The translations under genes were made by a program, and so were the position numbers. From UQRS01 sp964481575 (lineage in GTDB: Bacteria; Bacillota; Clostridia; Oscillospirales; Acutalibacteraceae): a DNA stretch of 24,104 bases. The notes beneath the pieces are model-generated. The model searched no databases, was not told where the DNA came from, and saw only the letters and a list, made by a program, of their open reading frames with translations. The stretch is taken from NCBI GenBank assembly GCA_964481575.1, contig CAYZTR010000033.1, positions 1-24,104 on the forward strand, in the 5' to 3' direction. How positions within the stretch are numbered: position 1 is the stretch's first letter; every line of letters begins with the position of its first letter. Shown here one piece after another: positions 7,574 to 15,133 of the stretch.

Positions 7574-8512
7574 TCAGGATAGCTTTGCCACAAAAGCGTC
7601 AATGGACGCGTCGTCGGTCAGATCGGGGGAACCGGGATTTTCATAGAGCGTCCAGGTTTCCTGGTGTTCCCGGGAATCGCCGGGAGCTACCTTGGATAAC
7701 TCGCCCAGGGTCTCGAATTCCAGGAACAGCTCATTGGTGTAGGTCTCGTAAGAACAGCCATAGTCAGCGTAGACGCCATTGGGGTGGTTGGGGGTGTATT
7801 GTTTTTTGAACACGGTATCCTTCAGCAGGTAATAGCCGGTGCCGGCCAAGGTATCAAAGGACATTTTAAAAGGCCCGCGGTTGGTGTCCTGCCGCAGAGA
7901 AACATATTTGGGGCTGAAATGCAGCCGGGGGTCAGAAAAGTCGCAGTAACTCCACATGCCGATGCAGCGGTTGGGCAACAAACCGGTGTCGTTGGTATTT
8001 TGGGGGATGATTTCTACTCCGCCAGGTGCCATCACCGACAGAGCCCAGACGGCGAATTCTTTTTCTGTGTCGCCGATGTTGGTGACCTTGTGGGACAGGG
8101 TCATTTCCGGCCGCTCCGGATCCATCTGCACCGTCATGACGAACTGTACGCCGTTTTCGGCCTGAGGCGGTGGGGTCAGGATTGCGCCGTTCTCGATGAT
8201 TTCATACGCCACAGGGTTGTTATCCGGATAGGCGGTTTCCGGAGCGGATTCCGGGGCGATCCACATCCGATGCCCGCCGTAAATGTTCCACTGGGCGCCG
8301 GGGTAATAGAAGCTGTCATACAGGGGTCCCTGGTTATGATGTTCCCGTTTAACATCGTTGAACATCAGGTTGGTATCGCTGTCTGCCCGGTTCAGTCGGA
8401 TAACCCGGGGGCCAACCTCCAGGGTGAGCAGGGCTTCGATTTTACCATTGGAAAGCTTTAGGCATTTGCCGAAGTTTTCGTAGGCGTCCAGTGTGGTAAT
8501 GGTGACTGACAT
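7574..8512 (-). CDS. DUF4380 / galactose-mutarotase-like protein
   Basis: A 312-residue cytoplasmic protein without a signal peptide. Motifs recalled for the DUF4380 group (beta-sandwich related to aldose 1-epimerase) appear in order: VGPRVIRL near the N-terminus, IYGGHRMWIAPE followed by YPDNNPV, then AVWALSVMAPGGVEIIPQ, LLPNR with DFSDPRLHFSPKY, and the C-terminal ELFLEFETLGEL followed by PGDSREHQETW. The H in GGHRMW and the acidic ELE-type end are where sugar-binding residues lie in the fold. The start at 8512 is the ATG seven bases after GGAGGA; a TTG at 8527 would overlap that site. It lies 57 bases after tmcAL on the same strand and could be partly co-transcribed. Function is probably sugar binding or anomer conversion, but this is inferred from the fold. 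Confidence 0.8.
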   Translation of the reverse strand: MSVTITTLDAYENFGKCLKLSNGKIEALLTLEVGPRVIRLNRADSDTNLMFNDVKREHHNQGPLYDSFYYPGAQWNIYGGHRMWIAPESAPETAYPDNNPVAYEIIENGAILTPPPQAENGVQFVMTVQMDPERPEMTLSHKVTNIGDTEKEFAVWALSVMAPGGVEIIPQNTNDTGLLPNRCIGMWSYCDFSDPRLHFSPKYVSLRQDTNRGPFKMSFDTLAGTGYYLLKDTVFKKQYTPNHPNGVYADYGCSYETYTNELFLEFETLGELSKVAPGDSREHQETWTLYENPGSPDLTDDASIDAFVAKLS

Positions 8513-8544
8513 GATACATTCCTCCAAAGTGATACTTTTTGTTT

Positions 8545-8566
8545 GAAAGCCGCAGCAGGTGCGGCG
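8545..8566 (-). terminator. weak hairpin between tmcAL and the DUF4380-like gene
   Basis: A GCCGCA/TGCGGC stem (8549-8554 with 8560-8565) is followed on the minus strand by only TTTC. It might attenuate rather than stop transcription from tmcAL. Confidence 0.35.
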
Positions 8567-8569
8567 GAT

Positions 8570-9769
8570 TTATAGGCGGTATGGGGCGTGGCTGCGGATG
8601 ACCTGATACCGGTATTCTTCCAGGGCTTCCGGTTTTTCCTGCGCCAAACCGAACATGGCGGTTCCCCGGTGTTCAGCGTTCAGCAGGGCTTTGGCTTCCT
8701 CCCCCAGTGCCAGGATCTCTCCGGTGCGGGCCACTATCGGGACGGCAGCTTTGCCTTTGGCGGCCGCCAGTAGGGTGGGCCCTTCGTCTCCCATGCCCAG
8801 GATCCGCAAATAGGGAAGCGGCTGGTTCCAGAACCGACCGTCCAACTCCAGAAAGGCGGCCAACAGCAGCCGACGTAACCGGGCGGTGGGATAGCGCTTG
8901 GTTTTTAAACGATCCAGCAGTCCGGAAAAATCCGACGCGCTCTGCACAGCGGTAAAAAGACGATGTTCCAGCCCTTCGCTGATGTCCGGCAGCTGGGCAA
9001 AGGTTTCCTCCGACAGCATTTTCAGTTTACATAATATTGCCGTTTCCAGTTGGGAAAAATGGGCAAACCGGCCGGCTTCCCATTCCTGCAGGAAAAGGGT
9101 ACGGCTTTCGGCTGGAAGCAGTTGAGCGGCGGCTTTGGGATTCACCGCTGCCTTGGCCCGGATGGCGCCGGCACTGGGGTAAATCGGATGGTCAGTTCCG
9201 TGGCCTGCTCCCACACGGGGAATTGTCAGAAAATGGAATTCGGCTTTCAGACGTCGGGCGGCCAGGAGATATTCCAGACCCAGGGTATCATTGGGGCAGG
9301 TCAGCAACCCGGCCAAAGTGGATCCGCCCAGGTCAGCAACAGCCTGCTGCCGTGCTGCCGCAAAGCCTATGCCGGTTTCCAGGTGGGTAGTCAGCCGAGC
9401 GGAAAAGGCGGCAGTTTCCAACAGATCAGCCAGGGCGGTTAGGGCTGCCGCATCTCCTGATTCGCTTCCGAAGGAGAGGGTGTTTACCATCCCCAGCTGC
9501 TGTAGGGCACACACCCCGCCAAAGGCAAAATTCTGCGCCGTGGACATGGCGTAGGGCAGGGGCAGCTCCAGCACCAGATCCGCTCCGGCAGCCAGGGCCA
9601 TGCGGGTGCGGCAGGCCTTGGAGACCAGGGCCACCTCCCCGCGCTGGGTGAAAGAACTGCCAAGGATTACCACCAGATGGGTGGCACCGCGACGACGAGT
9701 TTCCTCCATATGCAGTTGATGTCCCCGGGTTAGGGGATTGTATTCGGCGATGATACCGGCAACATTCAT
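8570..9769 (-). CDS. tmcAL: tRNA(Met) cytidine acetate ligase (YlbM family)
   Basis: A 399-residue nucleotidyltransferase-fold enzyme. The family uses acetate and ATP to form N4-acetylcytidine at the wobble base of elongator tRNA-Met. Seen in the sequence: IIAEYNPLTRGHQLHM at the N-terminus (HIGH-like loop), GSSFTQRGEVALVSK, LVLELPLPYAMSTAQNFA, LTCPNDTLGLEYL, IYPSAGAIRA, and the C-terminal KTKRYPTARLRRLLL. These are in the family order, and the length (about 400) is usual. The start at 9769 has GGAG nine bases upstream; the upstream in-frame start at 9859 lies near the predicted transcription start and gives a segment with no family similarity. The oddity is that the normal NPFHNGH motif reads NPLTRGH here, so the first His of the HxGH pair is Thr14. 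The dependence on acetate is notable because ackA is divergent from it. Confidence 0.93.
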   Translation of the reverse strand: MNVAGIIAEYNPLTRGHQLHMEETRRRGATHLVVILGSSFTQRGEVALVSKACRTRMALAAGADLVLELPLPYAMSTAQNFAFGGVCALQQLGMVNTLSFGSESGDAAALTALADLLETAAFSARLTTHLETGIGFAAARQQAVADLGGSTLAGLLTCPNDTLGLEYLLAARRLKAEFHFLTIPRVGAGHGTDHPIYPSAGAIRAKAAVNPKAAAQLLPAESRTLFLQEWEAGRFAHFSQLETAILCKLKMLSEETFAQLPDISEGLEHRLFTAVQSASDFSGLLDRLKTKRYPTARLRRLLLAAFLELDGRFWNQPLPYLRILGMGDEGPTLLAAAKGKAAVPIVARTGEILALGEEAKALLNAEHRGTAMFGLAQEKPEALEEYRYQVIRSHAPYRL

Positions 9770-9801
9770 GGCGGTTTGCTCCAAAAATCTGCAAAAATGG
9801 C

Positions 9802-9830
9802 TTGAAAACAAGGGGAAAATGCGGTACAAT
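9802..9830 (+). promoter_or_regulatory. sigma-A-type promoter of ackA
   Basis: TTGAAA (9802-9807) and TACAAT (9825-9830) with a 17-base spacer. Predicted start near 9837, giving a leader of about 112 bases to the ackA start. Confidence 0.8.
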
Positions 9831-9879
9831 AATGCTGTTATTATGGCAGCAGTTTTCATGAGGCCTTGTTTCGGTTTTC

Positions 9880-9908
9880 ATTGTATCAAATTTGCCGCCG
9901 GAATGCAA
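9880..9908 (-). promoter_or_regulatory. sigma-A-type promoter of tmcAL
   Basis: On the minus strand TTGCAT (9903-9908) and TACAAT (9880-9885) with a 17-base spacer. Predicted start near 9873, about 100 bases before the tmcAL start codon. It lies downstream of the ackA start site on the opposite strand, so the two leaders overlap. Confidence 0.7.
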
Positions 9909-9948
9909 GAAATATCTAAGACCAAATGATTTCAGGAGGAATGGTTGT

Positions 9949-11172
9949 ATGAAAATTTTAGTGATCAATGCCGGAAGTTCATCGCTGAAGTATCAGCTTA
10001 TCGACATGGCGGATGAATCGGTCATCTGTAAAGGCAACTGTGAACGTATCGGCCAGGAAATGGGCGTCTTTTCTTTTAAGAATCCCGCTGCTGGGATCAA
10101 GGAAGAAAAGGAAGTTGCCATGGCCAACCATACTGCTGCCTTTGAACAGGTGAAGGAGGCCCTATTGGCCCCCGGTCATCAGGCGGTTTCTGATCTGTCT
10201 GAAATTGCTGCTGTAGGTCACCGGATCGTTCAGGGCGGTGCCCGCTTCAGCCAGTCGGTGCTGGTCACCGATGAAGTGGTGGAGGGTATTGAAGAGCTGG
10301 CGCCGTTGGCCCCGCTGCATAATCCTGCCCATGTGCAGGGAATCCGCGCCTGTCAGGCTGTGTTTGGGGATAGCGTGCCGGAGGTAGTCGTGTTTGATAC
10401 TGCTTTCCATTCCACCATGCCCCAGAAAGCTTTTATGTATGCCGTGCCTTATGAGTATTATGAGAAGTACGGTGTTCGCCGTTATGGTTTCCACGGTACT
10501 TCCCACCGGTTTGTCACCGGCGAGGTGGCCCGGATGCTGGGCAAAAAGCCAGAGGATCTGAAGATTGTCACCTGCCATTTGGGTAACGGCTCCTCTTTGG
10601 CTGCCGTCAAGAACGGCAAGGTTGTAGATACCTCTATGGGCCTGACCCCACTGGGTGGTTTCATGATGGGTACCCGTTCCGGGGATATGGATCCCTCTGT
10701 GGTGACCTTTATTGCCGAAAAGACCGGCAAGACCCCCGAGGAAATGAGCGCCCTGCTGAATAAGCAGTCCGGTATGTTTGGTATCTGCGGTTTTTCTGAC
10801 GACCGGGATGTTTGTGCCGCCGAGGAAAAGGGTGACGAAAAGGCTATCCTGGCGCACCAGATGCTGGCATATGAGGTAAAGAAGTTTATCGGCTCTTACA
10901 TTGCTGCCATGAACGGCGTGGACGCCATTGTCTTTACCGCCGGATTGGGGGAGAACCAGCCTCGGCTGCGGTATCGTATTTGCGAGGATATGAGCTATTT
11001 CGGTATTGAAATTGACGAAAAGGTCAATAATGAATTTATCCACGGCAAGGGCGGCGTGGATGGCGCCGGCCTGATCTCTACGCCCGATTCCAAGGTACCC
11101 GTCTTTGTGATCCCCACCAACGAGGAGTTGGTCATCGCCCGGGACACCAAGGCCATTGTGGAGGCTCTGTAA
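9949..11172 (+). CDS. ackA: acetate kinase
   Basis: A 407-residue cytoplasmic enzyme of the ASKHA fold that interconverts acetyl phosphate plus ADP and acetate plus ATP, the ATP-yielding last step of fermentation. The motifs are complete: NAGSSSLKYQ (N7), VGHRIVQGG, FDTAFHSTMP, RYGFHGTSHRFV, HLGNGSSLAAVKNGK, DTSMGLTPLGGFMMGTRSGD and FTAGLGENQP. Length fits the family. The start has AGGAGGA about 8 bases upstream. It heads a likely operon with an aldo/keto reductase (3-base gap) and a galactokinase-type kinase. The usual partner phosphotransacetylase (pta) is not adjacent. Confidence 0.98.
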   Translation: MKILVINAGSSSLKYQLIDMADESVICKGNCERIGQEMGVFSFKNPAAGIKEEKEVAMANHTAAFEQVKEALLAPGHQAVSDLSEIAAVGHRIVQGGARFSQSVLVTDEVVEGIEELAPLAPLHNPAHVQGIRACQAVFGDSVPEVVVFDTAFHSTMPQKAFMYAVPYEYYEKYGVRRYGFHGTSHRFVTGEVARMLGKKPEDLKIVTCHLGNGSSLAAVKNGKVVDTSMGLTPLGGFMMGTRSGDMDPSVVTFIAEKTGKTPEEMSALLNKQSGMFGICGFSDDRDVCAAEEKGDEKAILAHQMLAYEVKKFIGSYIAAMNGVDAIVFTAGLGENQPRLRYRICEDMSYFGIEIDEKVNNEFIHGKGGVDGAGLISTPDSKVPVFVIPTNEELVIARDTKAIVEAL

Positions 11173-11175
11173 AGG

Positions 11176-12138
11176 ATGCGTGCCGGGCAAGTCCCCGGGG
11201 CCGGTGGATTGGTTTCTCTGTCCCGTGTGATTTTAGGCAGCAGTTATTTGGGCTCCGACATTGATCGGGAGGCTTCCTTTCAGCTGTTGGATACCTATTA
11301 TGCACTGGGCGGCAGGACGCTGGATACCGCCCGGGTTTATGCCGCCTGGATCCCCGGCGGGGAGGGCGCTGCCGAGCGCACCATCGGGGACTGGATGTTG
11401 GCCCGGGGCAACCGGGCTGAGATGACGGTTATTACCAAGGGCGGCCATCCGCCCCTGGCGGATATGCATTGCAGCCGGTTATCCCGGCAGGAGATTACAG
11501 CGGATCTGGAGGCCAGCCTGCAGGCTCTGCAAACTGACTATGTGGATGTATACCTGTTACATCGGGATGATCCGGTGCTGCCGGTGGAGGACATTATGGA
11601 TACGCTCCATGATCTGGTATTGGCCGGGAAAATCCGGGCCATCGGTGCTTCTAACTGGAGGGCAAGCCGCATAGCCCAGGCCAACGCCTATGCTGCGGCA
11701 GCGGGGAAGACCCCCTTTTCCCTTTCGGAAATTCAATGGAGTCTGGCCAAAACTTCTCCGGATGCCTTAGGGGATGATACTTTGGTAGTTATGGATGCCG
11801 CCGAGTATGCTGCCTACCGGGAAATGAAAATGCCGGTGTTGGCCTATTCCCCGCAGTCCAAGGGCTTTTTCTCCAAGTGTATTGCCCAAGGGGTGGGGGG
11901 ATTAAATCAAAAAATTATGCAGCGGTATGTTACCCCGGAAAACCTGGCCCGTTTGGAACAGGTGAAGGAGACTTGCCGGAAAACGGGACTTTCTCCGGCA
12001 GCGGTGACTCTCTGCTATATCACCTGCAATCCGTTGAACGGATTTGCCATTGTGGGCTGTTCCAATCCGGATCAGCTACGGGACAGTATGACCGCGGCTG
12101 ATGCAGTGCCGGATATCTCCGGCCTTTTGGACTTTTGA
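11176..12138 (+). CDS. aldo/keto reductase
   Basis: A 320-residue NAD(P)H-dependent oxidoreductase with the AKR (beta/alpha)8 barrel. The catalytic tetrad is visible: D50 and Y55 in TLDTARVY, K88 in VITKGG, H129 in VYLLHRDD. Later segments GKIRAIGASNW, IQWSL, AYSPQSKGFF and IVGCSNPDQL match substrate-loop and cofactor-binding positions. The start at 11176 lies 3 bases after ackA's stop, with GGAGG inside the end of ackA about 11 bases upstream, so translational coupling is likely. The substrate is unknown. Between acetate kinase and a sugar kinase it may act in sugar or aldehyde reduction, but that is a guess from context. Confidence 0.9.
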   Translation: MRAGQVPGAGGLVSLSRVILGSSYLGSDIDREASFQLLDTYYALGGRTLDTARVYAAWIPGGEGAAERTIGDWMLARGNRAEMTVITKGGHPPLADMHCSRLSRQEITADLEASLQALQTDYVDVYLLHRDDPVLPVEDIMDTLHDLVLAGKIRAIGASNWRASRIAQANAYAAAAGKTPFSLSEIQWSLAKTSPDALGDDTLVVMDAAEYAAYREMKMPVLAYSPQSKGFFSKCIAQGVGGLNQKIMQRYVTPENLARLEQVKETCRKTGLSPAAVTLCYITCNPLNGFAIVGCSNPDQLRDSMTAADAVPDISGLLDF

Positions 12139-12159
12139 ATCAGGTAAGGAGTGCTTTTC

Positions 12160-13443
12160 ATGTTGTTACAAGACGCAAAAGCCGCTATGCAAAGCGGTGA
12201 ATACAAGGCGGATTTGAATCTGCTGTACGGGGAGTCGGAGGTTTCCGCTGCCCGGTATGCTGCCGCTTGCGATGAATTCGGCAAGCTGTTCGGCAAGGAG
12301 CGGGATGTTTACTTTTTCAGCGCCCCCGGCCGCACCGAGGTGGGCGGAAACCATACCGACCATCAGCAGGGCTGCGTCCTTTGCGGCAGTGTGAACCTGG
12401 ATGTAATTGCCGTAGTATCCCCCAACGCGGATAATGTGATCCGGATTAAATCTGCCGGGTATGAAATGGATACAGTGGATCTGACCGATCTGGATGTACA
12501 CCCGGAGGAGAACGGGAGGGCCATTGGCCTGATTCGGGGTATGGCTGCCGCTATGGGCGCCAGAGGGTTCCTGGTGGCTGGTTTTGATGCCTACACTACC
12601 TCCAATGTATTGAAGGGCTCCGGCCTTTCATCTTCTGCCGCCTTTGAGGTGCTGGTAGGTACCATCATCAGCCATCTCTGCAATGCAGGTGCGGTGGATG
12701 CCGTTTCCATTGCCCAGATGGCGCAGTATTCCGAGAATGTTTATTTCGGCAAGCCTTGCGGGTTGATGGATCAGATGGCCTGCTCGGTGGGCGGTTTTAC
12801 CGGAATTGACTTTGTGGATCCCCAACAGCCGGTGATTGAAAAAGTGGAATTTGATCTGGCTACCCAGGGGTATAGCCTTTGCATCGTAGATACCGGTGGA
12901 AATCACGCCGATCTGACTCCCGATTATGCCGCCATTCCTGCTGAGATGAAAGCTGTGGCTGCTCTGTTTGGGCAGCCGGTGCTGCGGAAGGTGGAGGAAG
13001 AAGCCTTTTTATTGTCCTTGGCTACGGTTCGTAAAGAATGCGGTGACCGGGCGGCCCTTCGTGCCTATCATTTCTTCCGGGAGAATGCCAGGGCTGTCGC
13101 CGAAAAAGATGCTTTAAAAGCGGGAGATTTTTCCGGGTTTCTGCATTTGGTGCGGGAGTCGGGGCTGTCTTCTTTCCGGTTCCTACAGAATGTGTATTCC
13201 ACCCATGCGCCGGAGGAGCAGGGGATTTCTCTGGCTCTGGCCATTGCGGAGCAAGTGTTAGGGGATCGGGGCGTGGCCCGGGTTCACGGTGGCGGCTTTG
13301 CCGGTACCATTCAGGCCTTTGTGCCTGATGACCTGCGGGAGCAGTTCCTCAACGAAATGGAAGCCGTATTTGGTGACGGAAAATGCCATGTGCTCCGGAT
13401 CCGTCCGGTGGGCGGTTATGCCCTGACGGCACAGGCGGAATAA
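12160..13443 (+). CDS. galK: galactokinase-type GHMP kinase
   Basis: A 427-residue cytoplasmic GHMP-superfamily sugar kinase, best matched to galactokinase (galactose + ATP to galactose 1-phosphate, Leloir pathway). Motif 1 is GRTEVGGNHTDHQQG (57-71), where typical galactokinases have GRxNLIGEHTDYxxG. The phosphate loop is LKGSGLSSSAAFE (about 151-163), the likely catalytic base is D204 in GLMDQMACS, and motif 3 is HGGGFAGTIQAF (from H376). AAGGAG lies 9 bases before the ATG at 12160. It is the third gene after ackA and the aldo/keto reductase, with a 21-base gap. The Glu that contacts the sugar in motif 1 is replaced by Asn64, as may occur in some clostridial relatives, so specificity for galactose is not certain. 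No galT or galE lies nearby. Confidence 0.85.
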   Translation: MLLQDAKAAMQSGEYKADLNLLYGESEVSAARYAAACDEFGKLFGKERDVYFFSAPGRTEVGGNHTDHQQGCVLCGSVNLDVIAVVSPNADNVIRIKSAGYEMDTVDLTDLDVHPEENGRAIGLIRGMAAAMGARGFLVAGFDAYTTSNVLKGSGLSSSAAFEVLVGTIISHLCNAGAVDAVSIAQMAQYSENVYFGKPCGLMDQMACSVGGFTGIDFVDPQQPVIEKVEFDLATQGYSLCIVDTGGNHADLTPDYAAIPAEMKAVAALFGQPVLRKVEEEAFLLSLATVRKECGDRAALRAYHFFRENARAVAEKDALKAGDFSGFLHLVRESGLSSFRFLQNVYSTHAPEEQGISLALAIAEQVLGDRGVARVHGGGFAGTIQAFVPDDLREQFLNEMEAVFGDGKCHVLRIRPVGGYALTAQAE

Positions 13444-13451
13444 AGGGAATA

Positions 13452-13487
13452 TTTGTGATGCATTTTATGTTTGTGATGCATTTTATG
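13452..13487. repeat. perfect tandem duplication, 2 x 18 bp
   Basis: The 18-base unit TTTGTGATGCATTTTATG occurs at 13452-13469 and again at 13470-13487 without a gap, just after the galactokinase stop. The rest of 13444-13615 is AT-rich and holds no supported gene or strong terminator. Confidence 0.9.
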
Positions 13488-13615
13488 GAAAACAAGGCGC
13501 TGTATAAGCGTCTGGTTTCTTTTTTGTATTATGAAAAGTATGCTGTTTTGCATTTTTCTCGCATGGTGCAATTGCCATTATTTTCTTTTTTCGTAGATCT
13601 TTCATGCCCTTTACA

Positions 13616-13644
13616 TTGACATTACATTTGAAATGTGTTAAAAT
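13616..13644 (+). promoter_or_regulatory. strong promoter of the VTC-DUF4956-CotH operon
   Basis: A perfect TTGACA (13616-13621), 17-base spacer and near-perfect TAAAAT (13639-13644). Predicted start near 13651, leaving a leader of about 84 bases before the VTC gene. Confidence 0.9.
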
Positions 13645-13734
13645 TTAATGCAACTTTTGTCTGAATCTGGGGATTTTACTATCGTATTATATTGTACCGC
13701 AGAAGATAAATGCTTTGCGGAAAGGGGGTTGCTT

Positions 13735-14442
13735 ATGTCAAATGAACTCTCGGTTTTTCGCAGTGAAAACAAGTATTTGCTCACATATGCAGCCGCCGCC
13801 TCCCTGCGTGGCAAGCTGGATCAGGTCCTGCAGCGGGACGGGTATTCAGGGGAGGGCGGCTATCTTGTCCGGAGTTTGTACTTTGATTCAATCAACCATA
13901 TTGATTTTTCCACCAAACTGGCTGGGACGGAAATGCGGAAGAAGATTCGGCTTCGGATCTACAGTCCGGATGATCTGTCCTGCAAGCTGGAGGTCAAACA
14001 AAAAAACGGGGATTTGCAGCATAAAATCAGCCTGGTGATTACCAGGGAAGAAGCACAGAAGTTGATCCGCGGCAATTGTAGCGTTCTGACCAGATATTTT
14101 TCCCAGTCAGAACATGCCGTTTATATTTATAAAACCATGGTCCTGGGGTGTTACCGTCCGGCTGTACTGGTGGAATATGATCGAATCGCCTATGTTTATC
14201 CCAGGTACGACACCCGCCTGACTTTTGATATGCGGGTCAGGAGTTCGGAAAGTAATTTCGATTTGTTCAGCTCTGCGCCGATGTATACCCCTGTGCTGTC
14301 AGATCAGGTGGTGCTGGAAGTGAAATACAACGAAAAGCTGATGGGGTTTATCTCCAATATCCTCCGTCCGTACCATTTGAACAGATTAGCGGTCAGTAAA
14401 TACTGCGCCGGAAGAAAACAGTTTTACGATTTTAATTATTAA
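13735..14442 (+). CDS. VTC-domain (polyphosphate-polymerase-type) protein
   Basis: A 235-residue cytoplasmic protein with the VTC domain, a tunnel-fold relative of the CYTH/triphosphate-tunnel enzymes. In eukaryotes this domain makes polyphosphate from ATP. Tunnel-lining basic and acidic strands are visible in order: RSENKYLLT, VRSLYFDSI, MRKKIRLRIY, CKLEVKQKNG, VEYDRIAYVYP, LTFDMRVR and the metal-binding-type VLEVKYNEKLMG near the end. KYC at 221-223 region and the aromatic tail are usual in bacterial members. The start at 13735 follows AAAGGGGG by about 6 bases. It is the first gene of a three-gene operon, 12 bases before the DUF4956 gene. Polyphosphate synthesis by this bacterial group is inferred from the domain, not shown. 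Confidence 0.9.
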   Translation: MSNELSVFRSENKYLLTYAAAASLRGKLDQVLQRDGYSGEGGYLVRSLYFDSINHIDFSTKLAGTEMRKKIRLRIYSPDDLSCKLEVKQKNGDLQHKISLVITREEAQKLIRGNCSVLTRYFSQSEHAVYIYKTMVLGCYRPAVLVEYDRIAYVYPRYDTRLTFDMRVRSSESNFDLFSSAPMYTPVLSDQVVLEVKYNEKLMGFISNILRPYHLNRLAVSKYCAGRKQFYDFNY

Positions 14443-14454
14443 GGAGAATCGGCC

Positions 14455-15129
14455 ATGTCAAAAGAAGAGATTTTTCAATATTTTTATACCAACAGCGCCA
14501 ATCTGGGAATAAAATCTACTGTGGTTCTCATGCTGGCCGGCCTTTTGATTGGGGCCATCATTTATGTGACCTATTTTGTCAGCTATCGCGGCGTGGCTTA
14601 TAACCGAAAATTCAATATTTCTCTGGTGATTACTCTGCTGATCTCCATTGTCATTATGTTGATGATCAGCAGTAATATTGTATTGTCTTTGGGTATGGTG
14701 GGCGCCCTGTCCATTGTTAGATTCCGTACCGCCATTAAGGACAGCCGGGATACCATCTTTATTTTCTGGTCCATTGCGGAGGGCCTTTGCGTTGGTTCCC
14801 GGAATTTTAAGCTGGCCTTGATTACCACTCTGTTTATAGCCCTGATTCTCATGGCTACCAGCATGGTTCCCAACCTGTGGAATAAATACCTGCTCATCGT
14901 CACCGGGGGAAAAGAAACCATAGATGTTGCGGATTTTATGAAACAGCTGGAACCATTTGTCCTGCAAAGCAAGCTGCGGACAGCCAATAAGGATGAGGAA
15001 CATCAGGAATTTATCTTTGAGCTCCGGACAAAGGGAGAACTGAATCTTTCGATGATTGATACTCTGTCAGCAGTGCAAGGGGTTAAAACGGTCAACTGGA
15101 TTGTGGAGACCGGCGAAACGGTTGGCTAA
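14455..15129 (+). CDS. DUF4956 membrane protein
   Basis: A 224-residue integral membrane protein. Hydrophobic segments are visible at about residues 20-42 (VVLMLAGLLIGAIIYVTYFV), 54-75, 77-90 and 117-136. A conserved cytoplasmic or re-entrant motif SLGMVGALSIVRFRTAIKD sits between them, the hallmark of DUF4956. The C-terminal roughly 80 residues are soluble with an alternating beta/alpha pattern (EFIFELRTKGELNLSMIDTL). The start has AAGGAG 9 bases upstream. It lies between the VTC and CotH genes. The association of VTC, DUF4956 and CotH is recurrent in bacteria, so it is probably the membrane part of a shared machine, perhaps a transporter or anchor for the VTC product. Function is unproven. 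Confidence 0.9.
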   Translation: MSKEEIFQYFYTNSANLGIKSTVVLMLAGLLIGAIIYVTYFVSYRGVAYNRKFNISLVITLLISIVIMLMISSNIVLSLGMVGALSIVRFRTAIKDSRDTIFIFWSIAEGLCVGSRNFKLALITTLFIALILMATSMVPNLWNKYLLIVTGGKETIDVADFMKQLEPFVLQSKLRTANKDEEHQEFIFELRTKGELNLSMIDTLSAVQGVKTVNWIVETGETVG

Positions 15130-15133
15130 GCTT

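Noticed and set aside
10162..11190. 342-codon minus-strand open frame opposite ackA
   Set aside because: It is a codon-bias shadow of acetate kinase; no recognisable domain or start signals.
13488..13540. Possible terminator after the galactokinase gene
   Set aside because: Only a 4-bp stem (CGCT/AGCG) several bases from a T run; too weak to call.
13458..13619. 53-codon open frame covering the 18-bp duplication
   Set aside because: It has an AAAGGGA upstream but an unusual hydrophobic and aromatic composition, no recognised family, and ends at the VTC promoter; best taken as chance in AT-rich DNA.
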